A stretch of DNA of 64,000 bases from Platerodrilus igneus (GCA_036346225.1 JARFIW010001110.1:682001-746000), one strand, 5' to 3'; positions 12,410 to 24,799 are shown, counted from the stretch's first letter. Translations and numbers: made by a program. The notes: generated by a model not told the origin, from the letters alone.

Positions 12410-12943
12410 GGGACTACAATTTCATTTTACTTGTATCTTGAAACGACAGCCAATGTCATTTATGCGCTACAATCATGTTTATGTTCGACTGGTTTTCGTA
12501 TTTAAAATTCATCAAAATGTTGATATCAAGTTGTTTGATAACCAGCTGTTTGTTATCTATTATTCTAATCGAACCTTGGAAGGCGTTGGATCAAGCTTTT
12601 GCTTCTATTTTGCAATATGCAGATTTGAACGGCGTCGATTTTATTTCGAGAGGCTACCTATTTTTGTATGTTTGGTTTGGAGATCTCTACCGTTTATTAC
12701 GGATTTTGAATCTTCCAAGAGACAGGTATGTGCATTTACGTTTATATTAATATTTCTTTCACGTGTCGTTTTAGGAGTACATTTTGTATTTGTGACCCTG
12801 AACCTAATAATTGTTGGGGGTCATATTTTAAATTTAGTTATCCCACCTGTGCGGTATTTATATTTAAAATAGCACGTTTCACCATGTTGCTTATTCAAAA
12901 TTTTTACGGAACTAACTTTAGGGATCAAATATACAAAGAGTAA
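12410..12943 (+). CDS. candidate two-exon small gene, unknown product
   Basis: A possible exon from the acceptor TTATTTTAG (ending near 12,409) to the donor CAG|GTATGT at about 12,725 holds an open frame from the ATG at 12,475. A very short intron (about 12,726-12,773, ending CGTTTTAG) would join it in frame to a second exon ending at 12,943. The spliced product would be about 140 aa, with hydrophobic stretches near residues 12-30 and 60-75 and a cysteine-containing segment FCICDPEPNNCW in exon 2. I do not recognise it. It lies inside the 4.7-kb transposon. The overlapping 144-codon frame starting at 12,438 is the alternative reading. This may be chance. Confidence 0.2.
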
Positions 12944-13049
12944 CTTATTATAGACTGAACTAGTAGCACCACAAGTGTTACCTTTAGCACTAATCACTAT
13001 CACGAGCATTAGTTTCACTAGTACGAGATCGAGATCTTCTCTATCTTTC

Positions 13050-15580
13050 ATATTGTACGTGGCAGAAATGGCTAAGAGCTAAACCTGGTACCTGTCTGTA
13101 CTACTGCACCTGGTGCATCGCTGTTACATCCAGCTACTGAAGATCTAGGAACAACTAGTACAGGTCGTATAATTGATTTATTGTTTGTGCATCTGTTGAG
13201 ATTTAAGTAACTTTTACATTATTTGAATTAACTTATTTTGTGTGTGGTTTAAATTTGAAGTGCACCCTCAGTGCGAAATCCATTATCTAGATTAATAGAA
13301 TTGCAACCTTTATGCAAGAGTTGCCGTTTGTTGTAATTTTGGTAAGTCTTTTGAGGTGTCCCAACTGTAACATAGCATGTACATTAATCTTGTTTTTCTT
13401 TACTTAGTAATTGCACTATATCCTGGCTAGAATATTTTCTACAGGTATTATTGATGTATTAAAATAATTATAGAGCTCACCAATATCCTAATATGCCCTC
13501 TTGAGTACTCAAAGTATCACATTATTTATGAATTATTGAATTGGAATTTATTCAATGTGTCTTACTATTATTGTATGAATAAGCGTTAGAAGCGGAAGAG
13601 ATATTTTATGTGCTATTAATAAAGTTTACTGTATTTGAGTTACTATTTCATTTACCGCATCATCCAGTTAGTATCGGTGGTGTAAGTTAGCCACGACTTG
13701 ATGACAGTTAGTTGTTGGCTTCCTATTCAATATATTTTGTCTTTAATATTGGTACCTTTCCGTACTGTTAGGACAAAGTTCGCGGTTCTTTGTCTCGCTC
13801 CAAGTAGTCCTTAATTATTCTGTTCAGTTCTGGATCCTTTGTGGCTTCTTATCATCCAGTCACTGCTACGAACCCACGAAATTATTCAAAACCCCAGAGC
13901 AGAGCCCGAGCACTTTAAAGTCACCGTATCAATAAGAAGCCTAGTTTATAATATTTCCAAAATACCGTGACAAACGTGTAAAAATATCAAGCATAAAAGC
14001 CAACTAGCTAAATACAAAAATTCCTACAATATGTTCGAACCAAAAATATGTACAAGAAATATCGAAAAAATTATATAGTAAGTAAAAAGTTTCTGTGGCA
14101 AATGCATCTCGAAACATTAAAATTTTAAACCGTCCGTTGTTGACGTTCACATTAATTTATACAGTAAAAATCAACCAGCGGAAAAGCGCTCTAAACGCTT
14201 TAAAATTTTTAACAGTAATTTATAAAATTAAATACATAATGGTTCGTGTGTGTGAGCGTGCGTTTATGTCAGCAGTTTATTGCGGAATCAATCAAAAGCA
14301 CATGTCTATCCTCAAAAACAGCAACACAAAATAAAGCAGTGAGAAAAATATATTGTACCTAGGGCTATCTTCCTCTTGATGCCATCTCAGGAAATGCAGC
14401 TGAGGCTGAAACAACTTAACTATACTGTACTAGTACAAACGCATTTTAAAAGCGCGATTTTACAACGCTCAAAGAAAATTGTATAACAGTAGTAAACCGA
14501 AGTCGAATAATAAAAAGAGGAGGCGAATCAATAAGAGGCTTTTTCAAAGTTAGACTTGTATTTATACAGTTTTGAAACCATAAAAAGAAAAAAAAACCAT
14601 TCACACCGATACTAATGTAGAATATTCTGAGAAGGCAATTGAAAATATATACAACTGCAAATCCTTTCTAGAATTAAGAAAACTAAATTACGATAATTAA
14701 TTCCATTGAATTTCGTTTTTCGAATGCGAAAGCAAACTACATTTTAGACTGCCCCTGTGATTGAGACAATTAAAACTACTGTCAAGCATACAGAGCGGCA
14801 TGACTTTTTAGAAAAAAATAGGGGTGTGCGTGATTATCGGTCCACGCTACAAATATTCCCGGAGTAACGGAACGTTATTATCCATAAAACTTGAACAACG
14901 AACACGTGTCGATATAACGAAATAGAGTTTCATAAAAGACGGGCAAATAACAAACACATTTAAGCATTTAATATTTCGACAAGTAACTATTTGAAAATAA
15001 CGAGCAGCATTTGCAAAGAATTGCAGAGGTGAGCTGATAGGGTTTATATGTGGTTTTCGGCAGCAAATGTAACCATGCTTCAACCTTTCGACGAATGACT
15101 ATTTGAAATAGTAAACTACCCAGCACGTATTTTAAGAAAAAGGATTTAGGAGAAGCAAATGTCTGTTTTTAACGAATTTCAAACCGGTTATAAATCTATT
15201 CCACGTACAGTGGAACATTTATACAGGACGGTTTTAATATTTGTATATTATATTGATATTGTTTGAGATTAACATAAAAGATTTAGATTGGCGTTTTCAG
15301 TTGGGGTCGTTATAATTTAATGCCGAATCGCTCTATTTCAGAAAGTTGTCATAACAACACAATACTTTTCACACAACCTCATAAATAGAAATCTAATAAC
15401 GTAATATTAGGTTAATGTGCTGGCTATTTTATCGATCTTTGCTTCCCTATCCACCGATTTAGAAATATTGCGTCAAGGTACTGCTGACATTGTGTTGGTA
15501 ACGTTGATTCATTTTGCTGTAACCATAATATATTACGAGCCCATATTTTCTATTTGAAAATTGCGGATTGCAACTTTCAC
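13050..15580. other. transposon interior, no gene recognised
   Basis: AT-rich interior of the 4.7-kb DNA transposon. Short frames occur (for example 14,095-14,334 plus and 14,847-15,083 minus), but none shows a motif I know. Confidence 0.4.
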
Positions 15581-15714
15581 TTGAAGGGGGTTCAATGTAG
15601 GGATCAAATTTTTTCGTTGCAGGATGTCCATTCATAATCTAATATGGACGTATTTAGGCAATTTCTTTAATGTACAGTTACCGAAATAATTAATTTATTC
15701 TATTTGGCTGTTCC

Positions 15715-17090
15715 ACGCGGTATGTATGAGACAGACGAAATACCTAAAAATTACAAACCTAACAACATAGTGCAGATAGATGTAAAAATTTTAGAACAAT
15801 TAGCTTGACAGCATACGTGTCAAACATATAAACTAGAAATGCACAAAATGGGATGGAAAAGCTTGATGAAGAAAACTAGGAGAAGATCAATTTGGATATA
15901 GGCGAAACAGGGTAACACTGCAAACAATTTAGCATTAAGGGTGATAGTAGAGAAATCAATAGAAAAAAGAGGAAGCATGTATATAAAGTTTGTAGATCTG
16001 GAAAAGGTATTCGACAACGTAAAATGGAAAAAAAAATTTCGAAATACTGAATAAGATATTAATGATTTATAAGGATATTATATAACTTACACAAAGAACA
16101 ACAGCTGTATATCGAATTAGAACAGCAACGTAGAAAAGTAAATAGTAAGAAAGGAATGAGACCGGGATGTGGTCTATTTCCGTTAATTTAGACTTGCATA
16201 TCTAAGAGCAAATAAATAATGTCAAGTGCAGAAAGACATTTAAAATTATTATGCTGTGACAGACGATTGATATGCTTAGACATGCAAATAATATAGCGTT
16301 ACTAGCATACATCAAAAAAAAGTTGGAAGCGGTTTTTAATGAAATGGCAACAGTGCTAGCAGAGAAATGCTGTATATAAATTAACAAAAATTAAATTAAA
16401 GTACTAGTATGTATAATAGGGTACATAGATCAAAAACCAGACTTCAAATCAAAAACGAGAACTTATAAAAGGTTAAGAATTTCTGCTCCTTAGGAAGTCA
16501 AATAAAACAAGATGAGCAAAGTACAAAAGTTATAAAACAAGGATTAGGAGACCATGCTACATTTAACAAGAAATCGCAACTACTATGTTCAAAAGTAATA
16601 AATATAGAAACAAGGAAAATACTGCTGAAAGCTATGTGTAAAGTACAGCATTGTACGGCTATGAAAAATGGACAGTAGGAGAAGTCGAAAAGAGAAAGGT
16701 TTTGAAATGTGGTACTATAAACATATGATGAAGATATCACGGACAGACAAAGTTAAGAAAAAAATAGGTTCTACAAATGGTATGGAAAGAAAGAAGTATG
16801 TGAAAAACTATAAAGAATAGTAGACATAATATGATAGGACACATACTAAGGCATGAAGGTATAGTGTGGAATTTACTAGAAGCAGAGAAAGGAAAAAAAG
16901 TAGAGGTAGACCTAGATTAGACTAGTGCACACAGATTGTGAAAAACGTAAGTTGTAAAAATTTCGGAGAATGAGTAGGTTTGCGCAGAATAGAATTCGAT
17001 AGAGCTAAGCGTCTAACCTGTTCCAAGACAGAAAACTTAAAGATTAAAAAAGTATTTGTAGCTAAACCTGACAATTGTAGTAAACAACTA
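15715..17090 (+). pseudogene. LINE copy, 3' half: reverse transcriptase relic
   Basis: Continuation of the copy begun at 9,220. Blocks in order: NYKPNN (near 15,750); QFGYRRN (near 15,890); EKSIEKRG followed by MYIKFVDLEKVFDNVKW at about 15,950-16,025, which is RT block A with its catalytic-type aspartate; GMRPGCGLFPL near 16,155; RHANNIALLAY near 16,275-16,310, where the usual catalytic A/V-DD box reads ANN, so the active site is lost; LGSQIKQDEQ near 16,495; then a C-terminal basic region to about 17,040. Stops and frameshifts are frequent. The 3' end lies near 17,090-17,120. Confidence 0.75.
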
Positions 17091-17202
17091 TAGGTGTCGG
17101 TTTTGCAATATTTTTATTAATTTTTTATTTATTTGTTTCAACGTTCAAATAGTCTGCTACCTAAAATTTAAGCAGACTGGGCTTCCCCCCTGAAAGTAAC
17201 GG

Positions 17203-17255
17203 TGAATATGGTGTGTGTATGTGTGTGTGTGTGTATGCGTGCGTGTTGTTGATAT
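17203..17255 (+). repeat. (GT)n-rich microsatellite
   Basis: GTGTGTGT-type runs with TATG and GCGT interruptions. A second GT-rich stretch lies at about 17,370-17,402. A longer unit containing GGACCAKCACCATCGGCAGC-like words occurs twice, near 17,277 and 17,435. Confidence 0.7.
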
Positions 17256-17484
17256 CCGTGTTACATTCCCCCTCAAGGACCAGCACCATCGGCAGCCGGA
17301 TATTCAGATGTTGAAAAGGCAATGTAAGTGTGTGAATAGGTGTTTGTACAGTCTTTGAGAGGTGTTTTGTGAGTTTGTGTGTGTATATGTGTATTTGTGT
17401 GTTATCTGCATCCGCTTTGCTATTCCCTCTAGTACTAGGACCATCGGCAGCCAGAAATCCAGTCTTCGGGAAGAATGCTTAGCA

Positions 17485-17825
17485 GATGTACTTAAAGTGT
17501 GTTTGAAATATTAATTTGTGTTTACGTTTACCCAGGTTACCAAAAGGTTGGATTGAATTGGTATAATTTCGTACATGTTTGAACTTATACTATTACATAA
17601 AAAACTAGGTTCTTATAGAGGAATGGATTTGTTTGTTGTATTATTTGCTTCAGGTATGTGTAAGCGTGGTTCTTAAAATTTATCGTTAGTAAAATGTTGT
17701 AATATACTTAACAAGTGTTGATTGCGTTAAAGGGGTAATTGGAAAACTATTGATTTGGCAAGTATGTAAATGGTGGGGATCTAGGTAACCGCCAAGTTGC
17801 TTAAATGCTTCGCGTATCGTTGAAT
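17485..17825. other. no gene recognised
   Basis: AT-rich spacer between two LINE copies; nothing seen. Confidence 0.5.
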
Positions 17826-17829
17826 ATAG

Positions 17830-18179
17830 GTGAAATAGGTTATATTTTTGAAAGCATTAGAAAGCTAATAGTGCAAAACATACAAAAACAAAAGATACGC
17901 ACAAAGCCGTACTGTATTTAACAAGTAGAAGCAGCTGCCATGTTCCAAGACAACAAATACAGAAACAAGGGAAGGATTGCTGAAACCTTGTGCATAGAGA
18001 ACAACTCTGTACGGCGGTGAAGTGTGGGCAGTAGGAGAATAGAACAAGAATGAGAAGCATTTGAAATGTGGTGCTACAGACGTACGATGAAGATATCACC
18101 GACTGACAAAGATAGGCACAAAGAATTACTAGAAATTGTAATAAAAGGAAGAAATTTGTGGAAAACAGTATAAACTAGG
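17830..18179 (+). pseudogene. second LINE copy, RT C-terminal fragment (left part)
   Basis: Matches 16,490-16,830 of the main LINE copy, with the same order of words (CAAGAAATCGCAACTACTATG-like, then TGGACAGTAGGAGAA-like, then GATGAAGATATCAC). Interrupted at 18,180 by a solo LTR and continued at 20,116. Confidence 0.65.
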
Positions 18180-18183
18180 AGAG
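18180..18183 (+). repeat. 4-bp target duplication AGAG, left copy
   Basis: Repeated at 20,112-20,115, exactly flanking the 1.9-kb LTR. Confidence 0.55.
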
Positions 18184-20111
18184 TGTAACGAATATATTTT
18201 CCGTAGCACTATTTTTGCAAGAATAACATCTGTACAATTTTAGTCTGTGGTATTTAATTCTCGTATTTAATACTGTTATATCTGAAAGAAACAATTCCAC
18301 AATGGAACAGGGAATCATGACCGTCTAAATAACTTAAATGCTTTACTCAGAAATATTTAATAATAATATGCGCTCACAAAACATATTTAAAAGGGAACGT
18401 GTCGTTTGTGTTGCCTAACTTACAGACGGATTATACCCTTTCTAGTCGTTAAAATTAGGATAGCGCTTGCGTAAATACGGTCACGGGGTGATGCGCCACG
18501 CAGATAAGCGGTGCCGTGCTTGCTCGGAAGGAAGAACAAAGCGGCCATTTGTATTTGAGAATGTAGCTTAGACAAGATCATCTACAGATGGGCTCCCAAA
18601 TTTTATATAAGTGGGGCCCCAGAGTAGGCGTGCCGGAGTAGAGGCAGGAGGGCTGGTCGTCTTGGGACACAGAGAGAAGATTTTTATTCCTGTGACACCG
18701 GCAATGCGCTTGATCACGCTTCTCCTTGAAATGGTTCGAGTCGGTATTTGTTAACGCGCATGATGTAGTAACATACATTTGAAGTACACATGAATTAACT
18801 GGATATACGTATAAAGAGACTGGGACAATGTTCGTTTGTTAAGAAACTACAGCTGTTGTTTGGTGTTTTGTTACAACCATTTAGTAAACAGATTTCAGAA
18901 AACGTGCATCGCTGTTTAATAACTAGGGAAGACGGCTTCATTAAATACAGGTATCAAACCTTTTTTGTTATGTTTGTGAGACCTTGAGTGTGTTCACATA
19001 AATTGTAGTCGAAAATTGCTTAGTTATACTAAATTTTGTGCATAAAGAACAGCGTGAAGGATTATTGTTACGAAATGCTATTTCAATAATTTTGTAAGAT
19101 ATGCAGAACATTCACATGTTAAAAATGATGAGATTCTAAAGTCCATTTCCTGTTGTCTAGAAAGTTCCTTACAGATGTCAAATTTTAATAAGCTCATTAT
19201 ACTTGAATAAATTGAAATGTTATTTATCCAATTTTACTACACGTGATTCAATTTTTTTTAGAAATAATTTAAACTCAATGTGAAACACTTGTAAGCCAAT
19301 AAAGAGATCTGAGTATTTGGTATCAGAAACTTGTTATAAAATATTAATAAACTTAAGGTCTTGTTATGTCAAGGCAGATGTATAAAAATTCCAATTTTAT
19401 TATTTCATTTTTGTAAACATATTTAGAAAAAAAAACGAAAAGAGAGAAACTATATTAAATTTCATTTTTAGACTCAAGTTTTTTATTCCATGCACAATTA
19501 ATTTTACTAAAATTTTTTTTAAAGAAAATAAATCTTTGAATAATGAAAGTAGACGAATGCTGAAGTAATTTAAAAAACACAGATATGCTACAACTGATTT
19601 GTTCTAGGTATTCATTCTTGATTCAAATATCTTTGGTGTAGTAATCTTAACATTATCCACCTGTAATTATTAGTATGATTTTTTATTAGAAAGCACAAAC
19701 GGTGTCTTTTTAATAGAAAGTTTGTTGTGTATTTTTTCTTTCAGGGTCTTCGAGATTGAAGAGGTTGTAAGTATGCCCCAGAGGTTTCCAGATGCATTAG
19801 TTCAGTAAGTTGTAAGTTTTTATGGTGCTTATATCCCATGAGTTTCTGTATCTTCTCATAGGAGTAATGAATTTCTAGTGTTATCGTCCATATAGATACA
19901 GTGGCGCTCAATCCCCTTTTTCTTTTTATGTTAGTTTATTGTAGAGTTTAGACCATCCCCACACCCTTTCTCATTGCTCACCCTTGGGGTAATTCCCAGA
20001 CTTAGCCGCGAACCAATAAGGCTTCCCTTGTATCCAACTAGTGGAGGTCCAAATAATAAAAAAAAAAGGTTTCACTGACGCCACTAACGAGTGGAAGCAA
20101 AAAATGGTACA
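18184..20111 (+). mobile_element. solo LTR, 1.9 kb
   Basis: Starts TGTAACGAAT, ends ATGGTACA (TG...CA), flanked by AGAG on both sides, and splits one LINE copy whose sequence resumes correctly after the insert. A GC-richer promoter-like zone lies at 18,480-18,730 with TATATAAG near 18,603. No gag, pol or second LTR, so this is most simply a solo LTR from recombination. A 4-bp duplication and a TGTAACG start fit Gypsy-type elements. Orientation is taken from the TATA-like word and is not certain. A short oligo(A) near 20,060-20,070 may mark another small insert. Confidence 0.6.
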
Positions 20112-20115
20112 AGAG
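20112..20115 (+). repeat. 4-bp target duplication AGAG, right copy
   Basis: Pairs with 18,180-18,183. Confidence 0.55.
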
Positions 20116-20320
20116 ATAGGATAATAGCACACATACTAAGGCATGAAGGACTATTAAAGGGTATAATAGAGGAAAAGAGAAGTAGATAGACCTAGATTAA
20201 AGTATTGCACACAGATAGTGAATGATGTAGTTTGTGAGAATTTCAGGTAAATGTGTAGGTTAGCGCAGAATAGAAAACATTGGAAGTACGGGTTTAACCA
20301 GTTCTAATACTGAAAACCTA
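20116..20320 (+). pseudogene. second LINE copy, 3' end (right part)
   Basis: Begins with ATAGGATAATAG and CACATACTAAGGCATGAAGG, the same segment found at 16,840-16,860 in the main copy, and runs through the 3' end (AACCAGTTCTAATACTGAAA). It continues the fragment at 17,830-18,179. Confidence 0.65.
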
Positions 20321-20371
20321 ATGATGATGACGATGATGATGATGATGATGATGATGATGCTGATGATGATA
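20321..20371 (+). repeat. (GAT)n microsatellite at the LINE 3' end
   Basis: Seventeen imperfect GAT/ATG triplets directly after the LINE 3' end. Short tandem tails of this kind are known for some LINE clades instead of poly(A). Confidence 0.85.
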
Positions 20372-20374
20372 ACT

Positions 20375-20877
20375 TTCTACATATAGTGATTATTCGATCA
20401 TTAACTTACGTTTATCGATATATATTACTCATATTTAGACCAGGGTAGAAAATTAATTAATTACATCAAATAATTTTAATCACCGTGTATAAGGAATTGT
20501 ATTAGATAATACGCTTTATTAAAAAAACCGTGGAGCACAAAAATTCATTCGTTTCATTAAAAATAAGGGACTTAAATTATTTACAAGACGCTTTCTATAA
20601 AAAGCGGCAGAATTAAAATGCTCAACGGGTAATTTAAGTATTCCAAGTAAAGAAACAATTGGAAATTACGTGCAAAATTTATATTAATTAATTCAAGTTT
20701 AAGTAACGAGTATTAATCGAAATGTACAAATAATAATTGAATATTTAATTAGAATTCACTAAAAATTAAAAGGGTATTATTTTAATTGGAGTTATTTGAA
20801 CCATTAGTAACATATAATAAGCATAAAAGCTTGTGAAAACCCAATAATAGTCAAATCGTAGAAGGGTTATTTAGAAA
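20375..20877. other. no gene recognised
   Basis: Very AT-rich spacer between the LINE 3' tail and the LTR candidate; nothing seen. Confidence 0.5.
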
Positions 20878-22592
20878 TGTTACGATTAAACACACCTGCG
20901 TATTTTTAAAAGGCAATTTCAGTTTAATTTGTTTAGATAAACATGTCGATTCTTCGGATATTGGAAACGGTCGGATGCTTTAGCACGAAATACAAAACAG
21001 CGTTTAGTTAAAAGTCACGTAATGCGTAAATTCTGCAGATAACGAATGGTTACAGAGAATCTTGGAGAAACCGTCGCTTAATATTCACGGGAAGGCTAGA
21101 TACGAGGTTATTTAACCCAGATAAGAATACACGTGGACTGAAATAATCGATAGTAAAGAATATCAATTTGCACCAATAAGAACAGGTCAGAAAAGGAAAG
21201 AGAAAATGCGTCAAGCAAAGACACTAATAATTAAAGGCGGGATTTGAGCAACATCACGAGGGTCACGATTGGTTGAAAATAAGATGCAAATATGAGAGGT
21301 AGAAACAACGATTTCTGTATAAAATTTAATTAGGTATTCTCAGACGTTGCGTGCCGTGTGGAAATTTTCTGAGATTTTCAACTGGCGCGTGTGCAAATTT
21401 TGTAGAACCGACGCACGGGCGGTCGAGATGGGAACAGAGAATGCGAAATTCTAAGAATTGTCCGTTTTGGGGACAAAAGCGGCGCACGGGCGAGCTATTA
21501 TATATACCAGTGTTAATATGAGTTTCGCTCTCTTAGATTTTGACTATTCGATGCTTTAAAAAGTGCTTTTAGATTTTGATTTAGTAATTTAAACAGTTTG
21601 CTCGTATATTTTGGTGATTATTAAATACTTTGAAACAGTTTGCTCTTTACGTGCTACGATACAAGGTAATAAAATTTAGTTATATGTGCGAGTATTACAT
21701 TACCAACTATCAAAATTGTAACGATAAATGAATAAACAAAAGTAGGCAGTTTTGGCGTATAGCGTGAAAGAAGTATGAATTTCTTTGCTATTTTTCCGGA
21801 GTGTTAATAATCAAATGTTATTCGTAATCGTGAGTGGACCCATAAAGCAAGTTTAGATATACATAGATGCGTTCCTGAAAAGCCCTGAAACAAGTTTAGA
21901 TGAATGGTGGTGTAGAGAAAATTTTTAAAAGCGACCAGTAATCCGAGGACCTAAATATAACCCAGTTGGAATGGTGAAATTAGCAAGGACGATGTACATT
22001 GGAGCCACGAGTGCATTAACCTTCAGGTAACTTATGCTTTGTTGTTCCATTTTTGATGTTTTGGTGTGTGTTGAATAACTTTATAATTGGTTTACTTAAA
22101 ATGGACAATAGTGAATTTGTACAAACAACAAAATTTTAATTTTAAGGTGAAATTTTCTTGTTTAGGTAGAAAGGAGTATTTAGTATTTATGTTCTTGATT
22201 ATGATGAAAATTTGGGTTTGTCTTTGAGCTCAATTAGACGAACCTGTTTAATTAAAGTAAAGGGGTGGTAGATGCTCCCTTTTATTCAGACTCAGGTCTG
22301 CTAATATTGTTAAATTAATTAGTAGGCATCCTACAAGGACTTTAATTCTGGATGCAAATTTAAAATGATGACAAATTTGATTTTGAAATTTTATGATACT
22401 GAAATTTATGCTGAAATTTAATTTTGGAAATTTTAATGTATTATAAATATTGATGTAAATAGAGTTAACGTTGATGTTTGTGGTAGGAATGTATTTGTTT
22501 TTTTTATGAATGAGGATGAAAGTTTTAATTAGGTGAGCAGCCGCGGCAGAAAGAGACAAGAGGCGAATATCCGAAGAGAATCAAAGCATACA
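20878..22592 (+). mobile_element. LTR candidate, 1.7 kb, followed by primer-binding site
   Basis: Starts TGTTACGATT and ends GCATACA, immediately before a primer-binding-like sequence. A promoter-like zone with TATATATA is seen near 21,500 followed by an AGTTTCGCTC initiator-like word. The internal region is cut off after about 150 bases, and a Gypsy-like relic in the opposite orientation follows, so the element is truncated. No target duplication can be tested because the right LTR is absent. The 103-codon minus frame inside (22,248-22,559) has no recognisable domain. Confidence 0.4.
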
Positions 22593-22754
22593 TGACGCCC
22601 AATCTGTGGGGCTCTAATGTTTTTTTTGAAAGGGCCAGCTCCTGTGACCAAAGGTGTCAGCAAAGGTTTCACAGCAAACATGACGCCCAATCTGCGGGGC
22701 TCGAATGTTTTTTTTGAAAGGGCCAGTTCCCGTTACCAAAGGTGAATCACAGCA

Positions 22755-22768
<14 letters not shown>
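22593..22768 (+). repeat. duplicated primer-binding region, two 88-bp units
   Basis: TGACGCCCAATCTGTGGGGC at 22,593 and its near-copy at 22,681 lie 88 bp apart, each followed by a run of T and then GAAAGGGCCAG. The word is close to the complement of a tRNA-Lys 3' end, so it reads as a retrotransposon primer-binding site duplicated in tandem. Confidence 0.5.

Positions 22769-22800
<32 letters not shown>
22755..22800 (+). repeat. (AT)n microsatellite
   Basis: About 45 bp of alternating AT with one interruption near its start. Confidence 0.9.
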
Positions 22801-22805
<5 letters not shown>

Positions 22806-22944
22806 TGCTATAATAAGAGGGTTGTTTATGGGTATATTGAGTCATAATGAAAACACAATACATGTAAATAGTACTAGGAGTTAGAAAACTATTCCCTGTC
22901 GCTGTGCATTTGTATAATAGATGAAAGAGGATAATAATACCTTT

Positions 22945-24776
22945 GTTTAATTTGGTCGCTATTGATTTTAATTTTGTTCTTCTAAATTTGTCCTACGCAA
23001 CTCTTTTAAATCATGCAAATCATTGGTAATACTTTCATTTAATTTGGTTTTTTACTCTGACGTCAAGTCTAAAGTCGATTTTAACACTGGTTATTTTTTT
23101 ACAATTTTCAGTTTCGCAAATGCAACTTCTTCTTTAAAAATATTGGGTCTAATCCCAATGTCTTCCCAAAGATTTATTCGGAGTACTACGGAATGTTGAA
23201 CCTCAGGTATAATTAATACGTCCAATACAACTAAAGTTTCTTTTAAATTTATGGGAAAAGAAACCGTTCCCAAAAGATTAGGATTTCTCCGTTTGCCAAC
23301 TGACATTGACTTGCTGTGTTTCTTTTTCATTTTCAAGCCTAATTTTGGTAAGATGTCTCAAGCATTATGTTCCAAAACTGTATTGGTTACTTATGAGTCC
23401 TAAAGCGCCAAAAATTCAAAACCTAGAATATTTATATTGACATACGGATAATCGTCCTCTTTCGATTGATCAATGACATAGTCAAACATTACTTTATTAT
23501 TTTGAAGAAACTTCTTTTTTGCCTTGTATTAGATGTTGCATTTTTATAGTCGAATTATAAAAAATGCAAGCTCCTTCTACTGGTTTTAAATGATTTTTCT
23601 CTAGATGGCAACGTGGGCGTCACTTAAATATCACGTTTTCTAAACCACATTTACAACAATAAAGATTCTTTCTCGGATTTATTGTTCTCGCTTTAGGCCA
23701 ACCTCACCAAACTGATAACAAATACGTCTAGTTTGGTCAGTGTTTTGGCTTTTGTGGTTGTTACAATTAATTAATGTCGAATTATTACTAACATTTTGCA
23801 TTTTCAAAAATTTGAGGTCTATTGGTGTTTTTAGTTTGTGAACCCGGCGGTTCCTATCGAGTTAAATTTATTCCTAACCTCTTTGCGTTCCTCTTTAAAG
23901 GAGCGAAATTTTCGATAAATTTTTAATGTTTCTCTAATCTTTATTCCAATTTAATTAATTACTTTATTAAATCTATTTCGACTAACCTTACTAATGTCAG
24001 ATAAAACGTCAAAAACTTTTTTGCAGAATTGTTAACTAGTTTCTCGAGCTTAACGGTTCTGTTAATAAAAAAAACATACTCGTTATTATTGCGCATATAA
24101 TCCAGTTGCTTCAGTTTGTCCCTGAGTACGTAATTTTATTTCGTTAGTAACTTTCGTTGTAGTGTTGTGCTAGAAATTCAAATTCACCCTTTAATGCTAT
24201 TCTCAACTCCTTCAATTATATACTAAAATAGTATTCGCACGATGCCAAATTAACGCTTTTCTCGGAAAAAAATAACAAGCTTCTGAAAATAATTGAAAAT
24301 CAGACATATTTCTGACAATCTTTACTACTCGTTCTACTCGTTATAAAAATGTAGCTATCGATGTATCCTCTTGAAATGTTATTCAGCATTTTCAGGCAGG
24401 TGTCGCTCTATACCTCAGAATTACTTAAACTTGTACGTGGATTTGGAATTTCCAAAAGTGTATTGTTTCAGATTCTACTAGACGACTTTCAATTTCACTT
24501 TTCCTTAAAATCTCCTAGGTAATGTTCTATTTCCTCTAAATATTATCTAGAGTATATTCAGCATCTACTTCCAAAATTAAATTTTTGTTATTCCTTAGTT
24601 TTTACCCTTTCCTAACTTTAATAATATTTTCCTTTTCCTCTTGATAACTCTCGATTAATTTTTCTAAATCTACTTGTAAACCACGGCTGTCAAATTTTTC
24701 ATTCGTATATTTCTAACGTGTAATTCAGAAACTAATTTTGTCTTTAGCAAATGATCCACGTTATAAGTAAAATCCA
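22945..24776 (-). pseudogene. Gypsy-type gag-protease relic
   Basis: Minus-strand reading from the ATG at 24,776 (MDFTYNVDHLLKTKLVSELH), which looks like the start of an insect Gypsy gag. Near 23,690 a CYQFGEVG segment resembles a decayed gag zinc knuckle. At 23,360-23,460 comes a retropepsin-like stretch in which the active-site triplet reads D-S-stop. At 23,091-23,336 an open frame follows (GTVSFPINLKETLVVLDVLIIPE, with a later LWEDIGI), the usual C-terminal half of the Gypsy protease. Coding similarity fades near 22,945, before any reverse transcriptase. Expected order gag, knuckle, protease is kept. Several stops are present; the protein is dead. Confidence 0.55.
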
Positions 24777-24799
24777 TTTTTAAAGTATAAAAATTTTCT

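Larger units (their letters stand above)
11010..15714. mobile_element. 4.7-kb DNA transposon with long terminal inverted repeats
   Basis: Left end GGAACAGCCAAATGGAATAA; right end is its inverted complement with one change (…TATTTGGCTGTTCC). The inverted similarity continues inward for about 200 bp on both sides, for example ATTAGATTATGAAT and GACATCCTGC near 11,085-11,115 and inverted near 15,625-15,650. It lies exactly between the two halves of a LINE copy, which fixes its limits. No clear target duplication survives. No transposase motif was recognised inside, so it may be non-autonomous or of an unfamiliar superfamily. Two ~20-bp words (TTTTCAAATACGCA) repeat at about 11,790 and 11,865. 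Confidence 0.65.

Noticed and set aside
16202..16740. Minus-strand frames of 61-80 codons rich in F, S and I
   Set aside because: Antisense to the LINE reverse transcriptase relic; composition reflects the A-rich sense strand.
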